Assembly (NCBI GenBank): GCA_964019155.1
Contig: OZ025244.1
Span: 17,763,640 to 17,827,639, forward strand
DNA length: 64,000 nucleotides
Origin: Osedax fenrisi
Lineage: Eukaryota; Annelida; Polychaeta; Sabellida; Siboglinidae
Direction: 5' to 3'
The position numbers and the translations under genes were made by a program. Positions 1 to 35,369 of the stretch are shown in pieces; position 1 is the first letter of the stretch, and every line of letters starts with the position of its first letter. Below the pieces are notes generated by a model. That model saw nothing but the letters and a program-made list of their open reading frames with translations, did not search any database and was not told the origin of the DNA.

Positions 1-169
1 GTGATGCACACTCGCGGGGGAAACACTGCTCAATGAACGATCGATAGGTGAAAGTAAACAGGGGTAAACTGATGGGTATGGGTGGTGATAATATCCGAGG
101 GGTGATTTAAGTTTACCCCCGGAGTAGTGATGATAATGACTAAATGTGATATAATGGGGTGTGGAGGGT

Positions 170-21467
<21,298 letters not shown>

Positions 21468-21911
21468 CTAAACGAAATGGTATTAGTATGAAGATATTTA
21501 ATACTAAATCACATCATTGAATTCTATATATATAGTTTATATAACTCTATATTATGTATCTACATCACTGACATGCTTATGGCTATTATATTTCTACTTT
21601 TATAATAATAATATATATATATATATATAAAGTAAAAGTATTTATAAAAGAGAATACATATAAGACTTAATTTTCCATATATGATTCACCGATATAATGA
21701 ATTATATAATAAATATATATATATATATATATATTAATAGATTGTAAATATAGATGTTTTTAATATGCTGTAATTCTATTTTTATATCCTCTACAGTATT
21801 AGTATAATATCCTTGTAATATAAGCAATAGGTATATATGTATCCCATTATATATTAGTAATGTCCATTCACAAATACTAAACTAATATCTATAGCTTGAT
21901 TTCCCATACAA

Positions 21912-21971
<60 letters not shown>

Positions 21972-22100
21972 TTACCTAGATGTATATTAGTTAATTTACA
22001 TATCATAATGTACAATTAATATAGTAAACAAACAGTTCTATTATCAAAATAAACCATTATTTAATTAACTACATATATATTCTAAACATATGTAAATTCA
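21468..22100. other. Upstream of OXCT1 exon 1; presequence exon not found
   Basis: AT-rich with TA arrays (21612-21628, 21715-21733, 21910-21967). The minus-strand exon for the mitochondrial presequence and the promoter should lie here or further right, but I could not pick one out. Confidence 0.4.
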
Positions 22101-22215
22101 TGTGTGGCCCAGTTGTCTAAGGAGTCATATACATGGGGGAGTATGATTTGGGTACAAGCCCTATCTGCACCATTGAAATAATATTTGAAGTTATCTTATA
22201 TAATTGTGTTTAATA

Positions 22216-22235
<20 letters not shown>
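22101..22235 (+). mobile_element. tRNA-derived SINE, truncated copy 3
   Basis: Degenerate tRNA-like head (TGTGTGGCCCAGTTGTCTAA, GGGTACAAGCCC), then CACCATTGAAATAATATTTG and TTATCTTATATAATTGTGTT. It ends early in an ATAATAACAACAAT tail. Confidence 0.7.
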
Positions 22236-22246
<11 letters not shown>

Positions 22247-22483
22247 TAGGGTTTTTGGTTTTTTTGTTTTTATGTATGAAGAATATTGGTCTTTTATTTA
22301 TAAAATAATTGTTACTAATAAATTGTTATATTGAATGATATTTGTAATAAATACTTAAATAATTACTATGATTATTAACCGATATTTCGTATATATTATA
22401 TTAAAAAGTATTATAGTATATATTATTCAAATATTCAGTAAAATCTTTCAAAATTATATTTCTCTTTCTACCAGGCATGTTTA

Positions 22484-23090
22484 TTAAGGCCGGCGTAACC
22501 TTGCCGGCGTTTACATGTAAAAGATAGGAACAAATAGCTATTTTTTAGCAGGCTATATCTTTTCTATTTATTAGTGTTTTTTTCTATTTTTTTTTAATTA
22601 TCTAGATAACATTCATCTCTAGTTATATAGTTACATCATAAAATAATAAATGTATTATTAATTAAAGAAAAGTTAATTATAATATTAAAATTAATTTATT
22701 ACCAATTTTTATTGTTTTTCAAATAATTATATTAATAGATTATATTTACGTTAGCTTATATACCTATATAATAATAACCATATATTAGGTATATACTCAG
22801 AACATTTTATAAAGATTCATATAAAAGTTCAAAAGATATAGACATTAAAAAAAAAATCAACAACAAAAACACAAGAGATATTGGCATCTAAAGTTTTACT
22901 TGCATGTTTTCTAATTATTAAATCCCACCATTTTGAATAGGTGTATGATTAAACTTCGTATTTGAGGCACTTATGTTTAATTGTATATGATATATTATAC
23001 ATCATATTAAAGATAATGAATTACATTTTAATATTTCAATATAAAAAAAATGTCCATAAAAATAAAAACGAAGGTTCCGCCGGCCCTTAA
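22484..23090. mobile_element. TTAA-flanked inverted-repeat element A (607 bp)
   Basis: Bounded by TTAA at both ends. The left end is TTAAGGCCGGCGTAACCTTG; the right end, reverse-complemented, is TTAAGGGCCGGCGGAACCTT. No transposase is encoded, so it is a MITE. TTAA target duplication is known for the piggyBac and Kolobok superfamilies. Subterminal TTTACATGTAAAAGATA is shared with element B. Confidence 0.75.
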
Positions 23091-23324
23091 TGAATAACTT
23101 TATATAACACATATAATCTATACTATTATTAATAATATTGATACTAATATTAAATTATGCTATAATAATATAGTATTTAAATTAATATTCATTAATTTTA
23201 TATAAAAAAAACAAATAAATCAACAAAATATATTCAACAAAACTGAACAACCCTTTAACTCCCGCTTCTCTCCAGACGACAGTGTTAACTTGTTGTCAGA
23301 TGAACACATATGAAGTGATTATCT

Positions 23325-23570
23325 TTAATCATTCCATAGTGATATATGATTAACTATATTTAATATATTTATAAATAATTTTATTTGTATGCATTGTATT
23401 ATATTTTTCACATTATACATGGTATACTTTATATAATATACATAATCTATACTGTTATTAATAATAGAGTTAATAATATTAAATGATACTATAGTATTGA
23501 AATAAATATATTTATTAATAATTTTATATAAAATAACCAAAAAACCAATTAAACCAACTAAACCACACAA
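23325..23570. other. AT-rich spacer between the TTAA elements
   Basis: Partially repeats text from the right part of element A (ATATAATCTATACT.TTATTAATAATA motifs at about 23108 and 23445). An 81-codon minus-strand frame here is low-complexity. Confidence 0.4.
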
Positions 23571-23772
23571 AAAAAACCATGGTTTTTTTGATCAAAAATC
23601 CCAAAAAAACCTGATTCAAAAAAACTGAACAAAAATTAATATAATATACTTAAATTATTAATTATATGCTAGATTAATAATAGTATTCGATTATATTATC
23701 CAAACATAAAATATATAAATTTTAACTTGACTATTGAAGTATCATATTAATATGCATACAGTACACACTCAC

Positions 23773-24388
23773 TTAAGGGGAGGCAATACAATGGTTTTTT
23801 TTGTAAACAAAAATTGAATTTAAATTTTTTTATTAATGTAACATTATAATACTTCACATATTATCTTTTATGTGGTGTTTAAATTATGTTAATTACATTA
23901 TTATTTTTGTTCATATTATATTATTTGTACCTGTATATTCATATTGTTTATATTCATATATTATATTTGAAACTTGATTTACTCAGAATAATTATTTGTG
24001 ACCAATCCTGCTGACATAACTAGTATTAACTTTTGTACAATTGAATATTTTTTCTTCATTTTTTTAATATAACTAGATAAAACCTGTAAGATTAAAGATA
24101 TTTGTCAAAATTAAAAAATATTTATTTAAAAAATTTAAATTAGCAATTTAGTTGGAAAATTAAAATTTGTTATCAGATATTTCAATTATTTTTTTTAGAA
24201 ACGTATAACATAAAGATGTGTAAACATCTATAAATTTCAACATATAATATAAAAATATGGAATATTATTAATAGATTAAAAAAAAAAAAAAAAAAAAGTT
24301 AATATTTGTTGAGTTAATAGATTTCTAAAAATAGCATTTTTTCGTATCTTTTACATGTAAACCAAACCATTGTATCGCTTCCCCTTAA
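23773..24388. mobile_element. TTAA-flanked inverted-repeat element B (616 bp)
   Basis: Left end TTAAGGGGAGGCAATACAAT, right end reverse-complemented TTAAGGGGAAGCGATACAAT, followed on both sides by GGTTT..TTTACA or GTAAAC. It is 683 bp from element A and related to it. No coding capacity. Confidence 0.8.
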
Positions 24389-26393
24389 TAACCCCTTTTT
24401 TATTCACCAAACTCGCTTTTACGAGTGATAAATAAGTTATGCCATAAATTAATTAGTAAAGTATCAATTTATGGTCTATCATTTACATGTTCATATTTTT
24501 AGATTTTCTGCTACAGTTACACTTTTTACAATTATAAATGTTTAATTTTTTTCAATAAACAGCCATTTCTATACATTTTTGTAACGATCCTGAAGTATTT
24601 TGTACACTATTTTCATACTTATAATCGTCGATCTTTACTTATAATGTCGATATATTAGCGCCTTCTATAGTCAAACTATACATAGTATTGTTTACAAATG
24701 TTTACAAATATTAGGTACAGTCATGGTGTTTATAGAAGATACTTGTCTTACAACTCATATCAAAGATATTTATAGATTACTGAAATGTTATATAATTTTA
24801 AAATTGCGTACAAATTTACAAAAATAACATAAAAATATTTAAACCTACAGGATTATCTTTATTATCTTGACGATAATCATTATTATAACTAATATTATAA
24901 TCATTATTATATCTAATAGTATAATCATTATTATAATTATTATTATAATTATAATAATTGTAATATGTATTACATAATTATTATAAATTTAATTTATAAT
25001 AATTTAAAATTAAATTATATTATTATTATTATAATTATTATAATAATTATAATATAATAATTATAATAATTATTATTATAATTATCATTATAATAATTAT
25101 AATATTTATTATTATAATATAATAATTATAATAATTATTATTATAATTATCATTATAATAATTATAATATTATAATTATAATAATTACTATATTATTATA
25201 TTATAATTATTATTATAATTATTATTATTATAATAATAATAATAGTTATTATAATAATTATAATTATGATTGTGTCCACATGATAATGGTAATATATTTA
25301 TAATTATCTTTAAAATGATATATAATTTATATTTCTGAAAATATATAGAATTCAATTAAATTATCACGCAGATGGTATTTATATTTAAATTATTCAATAT
25401 TTTGTCCTTGAATAAAAATGAAAATAATTTTGAAGATGAAAATAAAATCATTTAAAAAATGTTATGTAGAATAATTATATATTAGATTAGTTAGCTAAAT
25501 AATATCAAATAATAGTTATATATTTAATATTATTATAATAATTGTTGATATTTAAATAACTATGTTATCATATCGAAAATATATTAATGAATAGATATAG
25601 AATTTTTTATTTTTATAATAATTCTAAATATATTTATTTATTATTAAACATATATTATCTATAATAAATATACCTCGCAGTTAAATATGTAATCATTCTT
25701 TGAAGTTAATACATAATTATATTTAAATCTATGTGGGTTATATCTAAATAATAATCTAGACATAATTATAATATATTAATAGTTGATTTATTATAAAAAA
25801 TATATATTGCGTTTTTGAATTTATAGTTAATTAATTCAAAAAAAGGTTTATTTATAATCAACAATTATAGAATATAAATAAAACAGGGTATAATTATAAA
25901 CACTTCTTCACTGTCATGGATATAATATGTCTAGAAGCTAAAATAAAAAAACTCCGATCAACAACAAAATGTCATACAAGGAATTGCATATATACACAAC
26001 TATATATATATATATATATATATATAGTTTTGTATTTTAAATAAATATTATATTATTTTAAATCATTTAAATCATCCGTATTACTTGTTTCAATTGGATG
26101 AATTTAATGAATTTGATTTTACTATTAAATTGTACTAACATAAATGTATATTTATATACCTTATAAAAGATGTATAAATACTGGTATACCCCATTTAAGT
26201 TAACAATACATATATGATTAAGAATAATACCAATACCTTGTTATAAATATATTCATAGTTCTAGAAATTGTATTACATTTCCAATTATAATTAACGTGTT
26301 TATCGAAATCACTATAACATAAATATTAAATCCTAATTGTATGTTCATTGTATCACTTGATACTCATTATGATTTATATTTACAATACTAATA

Positions 26394-26430
<37 letters not shown>

Positions 26431-27263
26431 ATGATAACAATATATCAATTTATAACCAATTTATAATCTTGTGTTTTATTTACTAATTATATTATAACGG
26501 TATTATATTTATACACATATACACACTTTATTTGTTCATAATATTATTCCTACTGTGTGTTCGTGTAAGCGCATTTGTATATGCATATATACACGCATAT
26601 ACATGTATATGGGTTTAAATATTGGGGCAATTCCAGTAGGGAGTATGATTATTATATTTTCGGACATTATTTCCGGAAATACTGGTACTGGGATACCCCT
26701 TTTATTAGGAAGTCCCCTCACAATAACATGTTTTATTATATAATATTAAATATATATATATATATATATATAAATAAATTAAAGCAATTTCGAAGTCACT
26801 TTAATATAATATTTATGAGGCCCATGATAAAATCACCGCTTGATAATGAAAATCCTGGAAGCGCCCCTGTATATATATATATTTACATAGATGACATCAG
26901 CATTATAATTATAAAACATAATATATAATATTATCACATTATACTCGCACAATCCACATATATGTATTCATTATTGTATGTAAGAAATATATCACCTTCA
27001 ATGATTTTCTTAAGGTTGCTTTGCATAATCGATGTCACCATATGCAATACCTCCTATAGATAAGACCTCCCATAAACAATACCCCCTAACACTACCGAGA
27101 CTATATGATGATATCATAGTAGCATGTTATTATAAACACTATAGTGTTAATTATCATATAATTATAATTATCATTTAAAAAGTTTATAAACTCAAATAAA
27201 TAATAATAATAATTCCAAGGTTATAAGAGGTTATAACATATGTTATAAAAGGTATTTCTATTA
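24389..27263. other. AT-rich non-coding stretch
   Basis: Contains a nearly pure A/T palindromic tract (about 24880-25265, TAATTATTATAAT units), TA arrays at 26000-26025 and 26395-26428, and a less AT-rich patch at 26560-26720 that I cannot assign. No gene recognised. Confidence 0.5.
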
Positions 27264-30015
27264 TGATGATGATGATGATGATGAAATGAGGTTTATTAGG
27301 CAGTGCCTAATAGGCACCGTTACATACGTCAACATAGTCATACAATTCCTCGTACATACGTCGTGCACTGAACGTAAATAAATAATAATAATAAAACACA
27401 ATAACCACAACAAAAAAACAACAAATACTAACGGAACAAAGTGGAAGTAATTAGAACGAAATATAAAAGATAATAATAATATAATGATATTAGATAGATT
27501 ATAGATAAGACTTTTAAGATGAATATTGAAGGAGGTGAAAGATTGAACAAATCTGATAGATGAGGGGAATGCATTCCAGGTAGATGGGCTAATGTAGGAA
27601 CATTATCGTTTCTGGAATTTAAGGGAGGATGGCTGTGGGATAACGAGATTTATACTAGAAGTTGAACGTGTATCGTGGGTGGTGGAGTGAATTTACAGTA
27701 AGTCAAATATATATGAAGAAGTGGAGGAATATATAGATTTATGGGTAAGAGAAAGGAGTCAAATTAGGGATCGTTTTTTATAGGGGAACCATGGTTTGGC
27801 AGTTTGGTAGAAGTTGAAAGGAATCAGTAGAGGAATGATCATATAGTTTAATATTGAAAATGGATCGTATTGATGAGCTGATGATTATTTTTAATGAGGC
27901 AATGGAGGAAGCAGGAAGGCTATATAATAAAGAAGAACAATAATCAATACGATAAATTACAAGTGAATAAATAAGGACAGCACATAGGGTACGAGAAATA
28001 TGTTTACGTATACATATAATTCTAAATAAGGGATAATTAGCAGATTTAGAAATTTTAGCAATATGGCTAGAAAATATATAGATCATAGTCGAAAACGACA
28101 GCAAGATTGAGGATTGAATCGAAGGTAAAATAAGAATAGTGTCAATGTAAACGGAAGGGAATTATAGGGAGTTCATAAGTATATTGAAGAGGGCTGTTTT
28201 TGATGTATTGCGTAGAATATTGTTGGAGAGAAGCCAGTATTTAATAGAGGAGGCACACACAATTAGTTGTGAATTATCTGGAGTGGATATAGAGAGGAAG
28301 GAGTAGAGTTGGATATCATCAGCATATATATGATAGAAAACGCCAGTAAAATTGGGATATATTAGACCTTATAGGTGCTATATATGGAGAATAGGAGTCG
28401 ACCTGGGACATAACCTTGTGGGACACAATATAGTAGAGGGTGGGTCAGAAGTTAAAGCACATAATTTAACAGAGGATGATCTTTTTAGGATGTATGAGTT
28501 AAGCCATATGAGGGTAATACCATTAATGCTAATCATCTCAAGTCTCGAAATAATAATATCATGGCGAAGAGTGTCAAATGCTCAAGAGAGATCAAGGAGA
28601 ACCATTTGACAACATAGATAGGGAGAAACTTTCTCAGATATATTGTTCAAGATTTGTAGGAGGGCTGTATAAGTTGAGTGACCTTTATGAAATGCAATTT
28701 GCAGGACATCATGGTAGGAGTTTAGTGACATAAATCTATTTATTTTATTGATAACGATTCTTTCAAGAATTTTACTAACAATAGGAAAGAGGAGATAGAA
28801 CGATAATTACATAAGAGATTAGGGTTGGAAGACGTTTTTTTAAGAATCGGGGTGATGATAGCATGTATAAAAGATAGGGGGAAACTCCATTGGTTAGAGA
28901 AGACGAGAATATAGTATGCAAATAGCTATTTGCATCCTAGGATGATAGGGTACTAGCGAGTCTTTTATAAGTATACATATTAATAGAGCCAGATGAAAAG
29001 GAGGAAGTGGATTTTAAAATGAAGTCATAAATGTTGAGGGTACTAAAGTTAAATAGATAATTATCAATTAGTTTACTGATTAATATACAAGGGAAGCTGT
29101 ATTTTTGATTAAACAAGGGAAGTAATTATTGAGCAACTAGTTATCTCTATAGAGAATTCATTAAAGAGTTTATATTTAAGAATATTTGGTATGTAGGGTA
29201 TGTGTAAAGGTGGATCAGGAGCAATATGTGGCACGAGGATTTAATGAAATTGTATTGATTTTATTTATATAGTAAGAATATTTTGTTTTACTGATATGTT
29301 ATTTGTAGAATTTGCGATGATTAGTAAACGATAAAAGGTTTTCAGGAGAAGGAAAACGATGATATGTTCTTTAAATTTTACGTAGAGATCGCTTATGAGT
29401 TTAACAAGATCAAATGTAAACCATAGGCAATTACTAATTGCCAATTAGTATGGGTAATTAATATGTGTCAAACAGAAGGGTGAGCGTATAGTATAATGAT
29501 TCAGGTGGTATGTGTAGGGATAAAAGAAATGATACAAATTCAGATAAGAATAAAGGAATATTAATACATTTTATTTTCTATAATGAATACATTTCTTGGA
29601 TAAAGAAGGAAGTAGAGGGAGGATTACTGTAAAATGTATGATGAAGTGTTATATAAGAAGATCAGATTATGTACAATTAATTAAACAATTACATGAATCA
29701 TGAGACCTGCAGAAAATAAGGTCAAGAGATTGTCCAGCAGTATGGGTAGGAAAATTTACAACATGATTCATATCTAGGGAGTCACTTGAAAATTGAATGA
29801 GGATATTGGGTTAAGTGAAAATTATAATTTAAATCACTAAGGATAGTGCTCTGGTTTTAGTGAGGATTGGATTATTCAAAATTAGATCGTTAAATTAATT
29901 AAAGAATAGAGTATAATCAGGTTTTGGAGGTTTATAAATAATATAAATAGAAATTTAATGTTCGACTTGGAGAATGACAAAGAAACGGAGAGACAGTCAC
30001 TATACATAAAAGTAG
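27264..30015 (-). mobile_element. Decayed LINE with endonuclease and reverse transcriptase remnants
   Basis: Minus-strand reading from right to left: an endonuclease-like part (about 29690-29960: IYKPPKPDYTLFF, then HVVNFPTHTAGQSLDLIF); RT motifs KILERIVINKINRFM and HKGHSTYTALLQILN (28650-28780); VPQGYVPGRLLFSIY (about 28380-28430); the catalytic-box motif FYHIYADDIQLY (about 28290-28330); LVIYRIDYCSSLLYSLPAS (27890-27970); and STWNAFPSSIRF...FNIHLKSL near the 3' end. The 3' end carries a CAT microsatellite tail (27264-27285). The motif order fits L2/CR1/Jockey-type LINEs. Several frameshifts and stops mean that it is inactive. Confidence 0.85.
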
Positions 30016-31170
30016 AATGGGTTAAGGTGGGAAAGATAAATTATGAAATAACGCTATAATCGAGGTTATATTAGGTATCATTATAACCGATATTATATGA
30101 TGTGTCGCTATAATCGAGGTTATATGATTTATAGCTATAACCGAGGTTATAGGAGGTGTTTGTTATAGGAGGCATTGTTATATGAGGTATTTATACCACT
30201 AGGACATATAATTTGAAAATTATATTATTTTCAGTTGTTTGTAATTGGATATATTAATTAAATAATTAATTTAATATATTAATATTAATTATATAGTAAA
30301 ACTGTTTTACTAAAACCAAATTCCTTTGGTATAACTAACGGGCTCCGTTAAGGGTGTATTCTACTACAAGTATTTCCGGCAACTTGCCGGAAATATTATA
30401 ACTTTAAAAGGATATTCTATCATGTTACTTAACTACAATTTTAGTGGGATACCCCCCTACTTTCCGGCAACTTGCCTGAAATATAGTAAGATTTAAGGAG
30501 GTATCCCATTACATCTTGATAGAAATGGTATATATTGGTTATATAACATAGTATATGTTATATATATTACTATATTAATGGTTATTTAAATGGGTTAATT
30601 AACCTATGTTAAATAACAATCTATATAAGATTAATTTATCATATTAAAGTTTATTGATTTTATAAACATTATAATACAAATATATACTTATATATAGTAT
30701 ATTCCATATATTGTGAGTATAATCTATTATATAGCAAACATATATATATATATATTAAATTATATATTAATTATTAGACCGTTAATTAATTTCACCAGAC
30801 ATAATAATATACATTATAAACTAAAATAGTAGAAAATATACTTGATCCATTTTTATTGTTTGGGTTTTTTTTTTGTAATCAATATAGTCTTTGATATCTT
30901 ATTATCTTTATATATATTATTTATTTATATAAATAAATCAATTGCGTTATTTTTGATATAAATTTATTTTAGAATATGGTTTGTCTGCCTTGTTTGGTTA
31001 TACCTTTTTTCATATGGTTTTTCCATAAATATATACAACCATATGTAATGGCATATTGGAAACCTGCAGCTATAAAAACAAAAACGTTAATGGCTCCAAA
31101 AGTTTGTAAATAAAATATGATTATTTTATAATTATTTTATAATTAAATTATTACTATATTAATGAATTAC
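30016..31170. other. AT-rich spacer with palindromic motifs
   Basis: Contains degenerate repeats of TATAACCGAGGTTATA (about 30055-30150), a 22-bp palindrome ATTTCCGGCAACTTGCCGGAAAT around 30372, and a diverged partner near 30461-30483 (TTTCCGGCAACTTGCCTGAAA). No gene seen. Confidence 0.5.
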
Positions 31171-31560
31171 ATCGAAGCAGGCCGCCGTTTGTTATGATAT
31201 GAATTTTAGAGTTCGAGGTGGGCGGTGCTTATATCTGTCACTCAAGTACATATGTTACGCACCACTGCACAATTTAAAATAATCTGACCGAGTAACATCT
31301 ATACATACAAATACATATATAAAGTGTATACGTGTATTCTATACACATACATATACACGCATATACACATACACGCATACACATATACACACATGCATAC
31401 ATGATCATCACGTATTATATGTATATATATTGTGTGTGTATGTATCTTTTATTATATTAGTATTTCCACCTGTATGTTATTAAGTAAGGAGATGTAATTT
31501 GTAAATGCATGTTATATCCTTTATTTATTTTACTATATGAACTAATATAATCTATCTACT
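31171..31560 (+). repeat. About 390-bp dispersed repeat, left member of an inverted pair
   Basis: Begins CGAAGCAGGCCGCCGTTTGT and continues GGCGGTGCTTATAT, CAAGTACATATGTTACGCAC, TTTAAAATAATCTGA and GAGTAACATCTATA. The same text occurs inverted at 44753-45160. The distal part (AAGTAAGGAGATGTAAT to ACTATATGAACTAATATA) is repeated again in 31830-32200. Confidence 0.88.
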
Positions 31561-31561
31561 A

Positions 31562-31645
<84 letters not shown>

Positions 31646-31897
31646 GATATACTTACATATACAAATACACACATACACATATATACACATACACATACAC
31701 ATATATACACAAACACATATATACACACATACACATACCTTCATGCATATATATTCACATACATGTATGTATATTGTGTGTAGGTATATATGTATTTGTA
31801 TTATTTTAGTATTTTCACATGTTTTTCTTAATTTAAGTAAGGAGATGTAATATGTATATGCATTTTATATCCTAAATTTATTTTACTATATGAACTA

Positions 31898-31943
<46 letters not shown>

Positions 31944-32188
31944 GATATACTTACATATACAAATACACACATACACATATATACACATACACATATATAC
32001 ACAAACACATATATACACACATACACATACCTTCATGCATACATATTCACATACATGTATGTATATTGTGTGTAGGTATATATGTATTTGTATTATTTTT
32101 GTATTTTCACATGTTTTTCTTAATTTAAGTAAGGAGATGTAATATGTAAATGCATATTATATCCTACATTTATTTTACTATATGAACT

Positions 32189-32215
<27 letters not shown>
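31480..32215 (+). repeat. Tandem roughly 300-bp repeat with embedded (TA)n
   Basis: Two full units and a partial one, each with AAGTAAGGAGATGTAAT, TATATCCT.TTTATTTTACTA, a TA array, ACTTACATATACAAATACAC, an ACACATATATACACA block and ACATACATGTATGTATATTG. Short open frames inside are repeat artefacts. Related fragments recur at about 32490-32560, 37860-37940, 38135-38200 and 38340-38400. Confidence 0.88.
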
Positions 32216-32219
<4 letters not shown>

Positions 32220-32435
32220 TATATATATATAACTCAGAAGGGTGTAAAAATAAAAAATATATGGAATATTAAAAATGAATTTTTCGACCTCTTCATCATC
32301 GTATTGAGCCAAACTAAATAAAATATAATAAACGCAAACTAATAATAAAAATATGAATAAAATATTAAAATAAAACTGAATAAAATATAATAAGAATTAT
32401 ATATTTATTATATTATATGAATAAATCAAATCTAT

Positions 32436-32437
<2 letters not shown>

Positions 32438-32498
<61 letters not shown>
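32438..32498. repeat. (TA)n microsatellite
   Basis: A TA run of about 58 bp; another of about 60 bp lies at 32812-32872. Confidence 0.95.
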
Positions 32499-32501
<3 letters not shown>

Positions 32502-32806
32502 AATTCATGTTATAGCAGGGAGGTTATAGCCTACATTTATTTTACTATATGAACAAATATAATCTATCTTAGATAATCTATATATATTATAAAGTTTTGT
32601 GTGTATGTGTTTTGTGTGAGCTTATGCAAATAGGTATACTTCTCTATAGAGTAATTCTTACTTATTTTGAATAATTACTTTCTTTTGTTATTTCATATTA
32701 GTCATCTGGATCAAAGTGATATAATTATATTGTTTATATCATATTATTACTAAATTATATTATTTAACATTGTTTTGTAAAAAATCTAATAACAAATTTG
32801 TTATTC

Positions 32807-32872
<66 letters not shown>

Positions 32873-32875
<3 letters not shown>

Positions 32876-35200
32876 TTAAAGTCCTTATATATTATAGTAT
32901 TACCAAAGGGCTTTGGTATTACTTATAAGTTATATATTTTATATAATATATATAGTGAAAATTGCTTTTATTATTTAAGTTTATTCAAGCTGTTTTATTA
33001 TTTAATACTTATTAATAAATAATTATTTAATTATTAGTAATTATAAATTAATTTAGTAATTATTATTATAATATTTATTAATTAATTATTTAATTTTATA
33101 ATTATTGGATAATTAATAATTATTAAAATTAAATTATTATAAATTATTAATAATTATTAAATAATTAATAATTATTAATCATATAATCATTAAAATTAAA
33201 TATTTAATAAATAATTATTAATTATTATAAATTTGTATTAATATTTTTATTATAATATTTATTAATAATAATTATTAATTATTTATTAATTATTTATTAC
33301 TATTTAATGTTAATAATTTTAATTATCAGGGTTTCTGAGTTAGCGGTTTAATTTTATTAGTTAACATTATTATACAAAAATTTAATAATAAATTTATTAA
33401 TATATATTATTATATATATTATATTATTATCAATATTATATTTATATATATACTATAATAAATCAATACTATAATTAATCATAACAGTATGTATTAAATA
33501 GAAATATATTATATAATTTTGAACAATTTATATAAATATATTTGATATTTAAAGTAATACATATTAATCTATAGAGTAATAATAGTATAAATAATCGTTA
33601 TATAATAACATAAATATAATTAAAATTAAATATTTTCAAATATATGATGAATTTCAAAATAAAAATGGTTTATTTCATAAATTACATGTTTCTCACATAC
33701 AAGCTATTACATGAACTTATGAATATTGAAGTGTCATAGATATTTGCGATATAAAGGAATAACTAAAGAGGTCCTTGGATCAAAGTTGATTTCCAAGTGC
33801 AGATCCACGGTGGATCATCCACCTGAACTAATTTGGATATAGAGTGACGTCTTAGTAAAAACTAAATCAACCTTAGTCATTTTCTAAATGATATTAATTC
33901 ATCTATATTACAGTATACAGAATTCCATATATATAATAATCTCATTTAATTTTATTTAATTGTAGTTGTTTGCTTTAAATTTGTCTACTACATATATTTA
34001 TATGTATATTGAGTCATTATATTCGAAATGTTATGTATTACTCTAGTAATACATAACATACAATCATCACTTTCATATGCTCCTCTCATTCTTGTATTAT
34101 ATGCTAGTAGGCTTTATTTTGATTAGCCCATATATATCAATTATTTATTTATTATTATTTTGTTTAAATATTTTTTTTTTCCGTGTTATTTTGATTTTAT
34201 TTTACAACATTACACTTTATATCTATCATACAAATATTAAACAATCGTCTTTAAAATATCATATTACACATACTTCAATTGATGGATTATAAAAGTCAAT
34301 ATTTTCAAAATAATATATTGGTTATCTCATGAGTCTAGCAAGAACATTTCTAAATACTAGGATCAATATACCAATTCGAATTATTTTGAGTATGGCATAT
34401 ATACATATTGAAGAACAACCATTGGTAAACAAGCATTAAATACACTACCCATAAATAAATATGCATATAGATTAGAAGAAAAGTATAATGAAAACATATA
34501 TGTAAATGTTATGAATGTAATAACACTTATGAGTTATCCCAATTCCCAATCCCATATCCGTTTCTAGGAGCACACACTTATCTAACTAATCAATATATAT
34601 TACAAGATATAGATAATGATTTATTATAATAAATAATTAAATTACTATAGTAAATAGATGTATATATTAAATAAATAACAATTATATAATATTTATTTGT
34701 ATTTATACTATTATGATTAATATTATTTTTATATTTATTCTATATAATACAATTTATTAACAATATATTACTTTAAATTTATATTTCTTTATTTATTCAA
34801 ATAGTAAATTATTTACCTATTATGGTAAGAGTATTTACTGCAGACATGGCTATAGTCCATAGATATTAGAGTGAAGTCCCAACTGAATATATATGCTATA
34901 ATCCCATACACAATATAATTTTAATATTATAAAATTAAATAATATAATTTTTTTTAAATATAATATGTCTTTAGAATAAAGTAATTTATAAGTTGGTGAC
35001 CTATTACCATTAGTACAATTGGGTTTTTTGCCAATTACTGTATATTATCAATATGATATTATTAGCCTATATTGCTGACTGTGTAATTGGTTATAACTTA
35101 TTATCATGGTGATCCGCAAAAAAGAGACCAGGTAAAAATATAGAGAACAAAAATAACAGAAAAAATGTATATAGTGATATTTAATAAAAATATTATTACA
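32873..35200. other. AT-rich stretch without recognised genes
   Basis: 33000-33320 is almost entirely A/T (TTAATTATTAAT mosaics). 33740-33880 and 34300-34600 are less AT-rich but match nothing I recognise. A perfect 12-bp-stem palindrome (GTTATGTATTAC-TCTA-GTAATACATAAC) lies at about 34029-34056. Confidence 0.5.
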
Positions 35201-35214
35201 TATACAATTAACTC

Positions 35215-35345
35215 TATATATTTCAGAAACACGCTAACTCAGACTTTACAAATATTAGTTTGGTTTTGTACCTATGTAACCTCATGCAAGTATTATATAT
35301 CTCAGAAAAATTCTTCGGTTCCTTGAATTGTTAGATATCTACATT
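35215..35345. repeat. CTAACTCAGA repeat family, copy 2
   Basis: CGCTAACTCAGACTTTACAA, TAGTTTGGTTTTGTACC, ATATCTCAGA and TTCTTCGGTTCC, like 11862-12012. Confidence 0.6.
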
Positions 35346-35369
35346 ACATTACATGTTTCGGTTTTCTGA

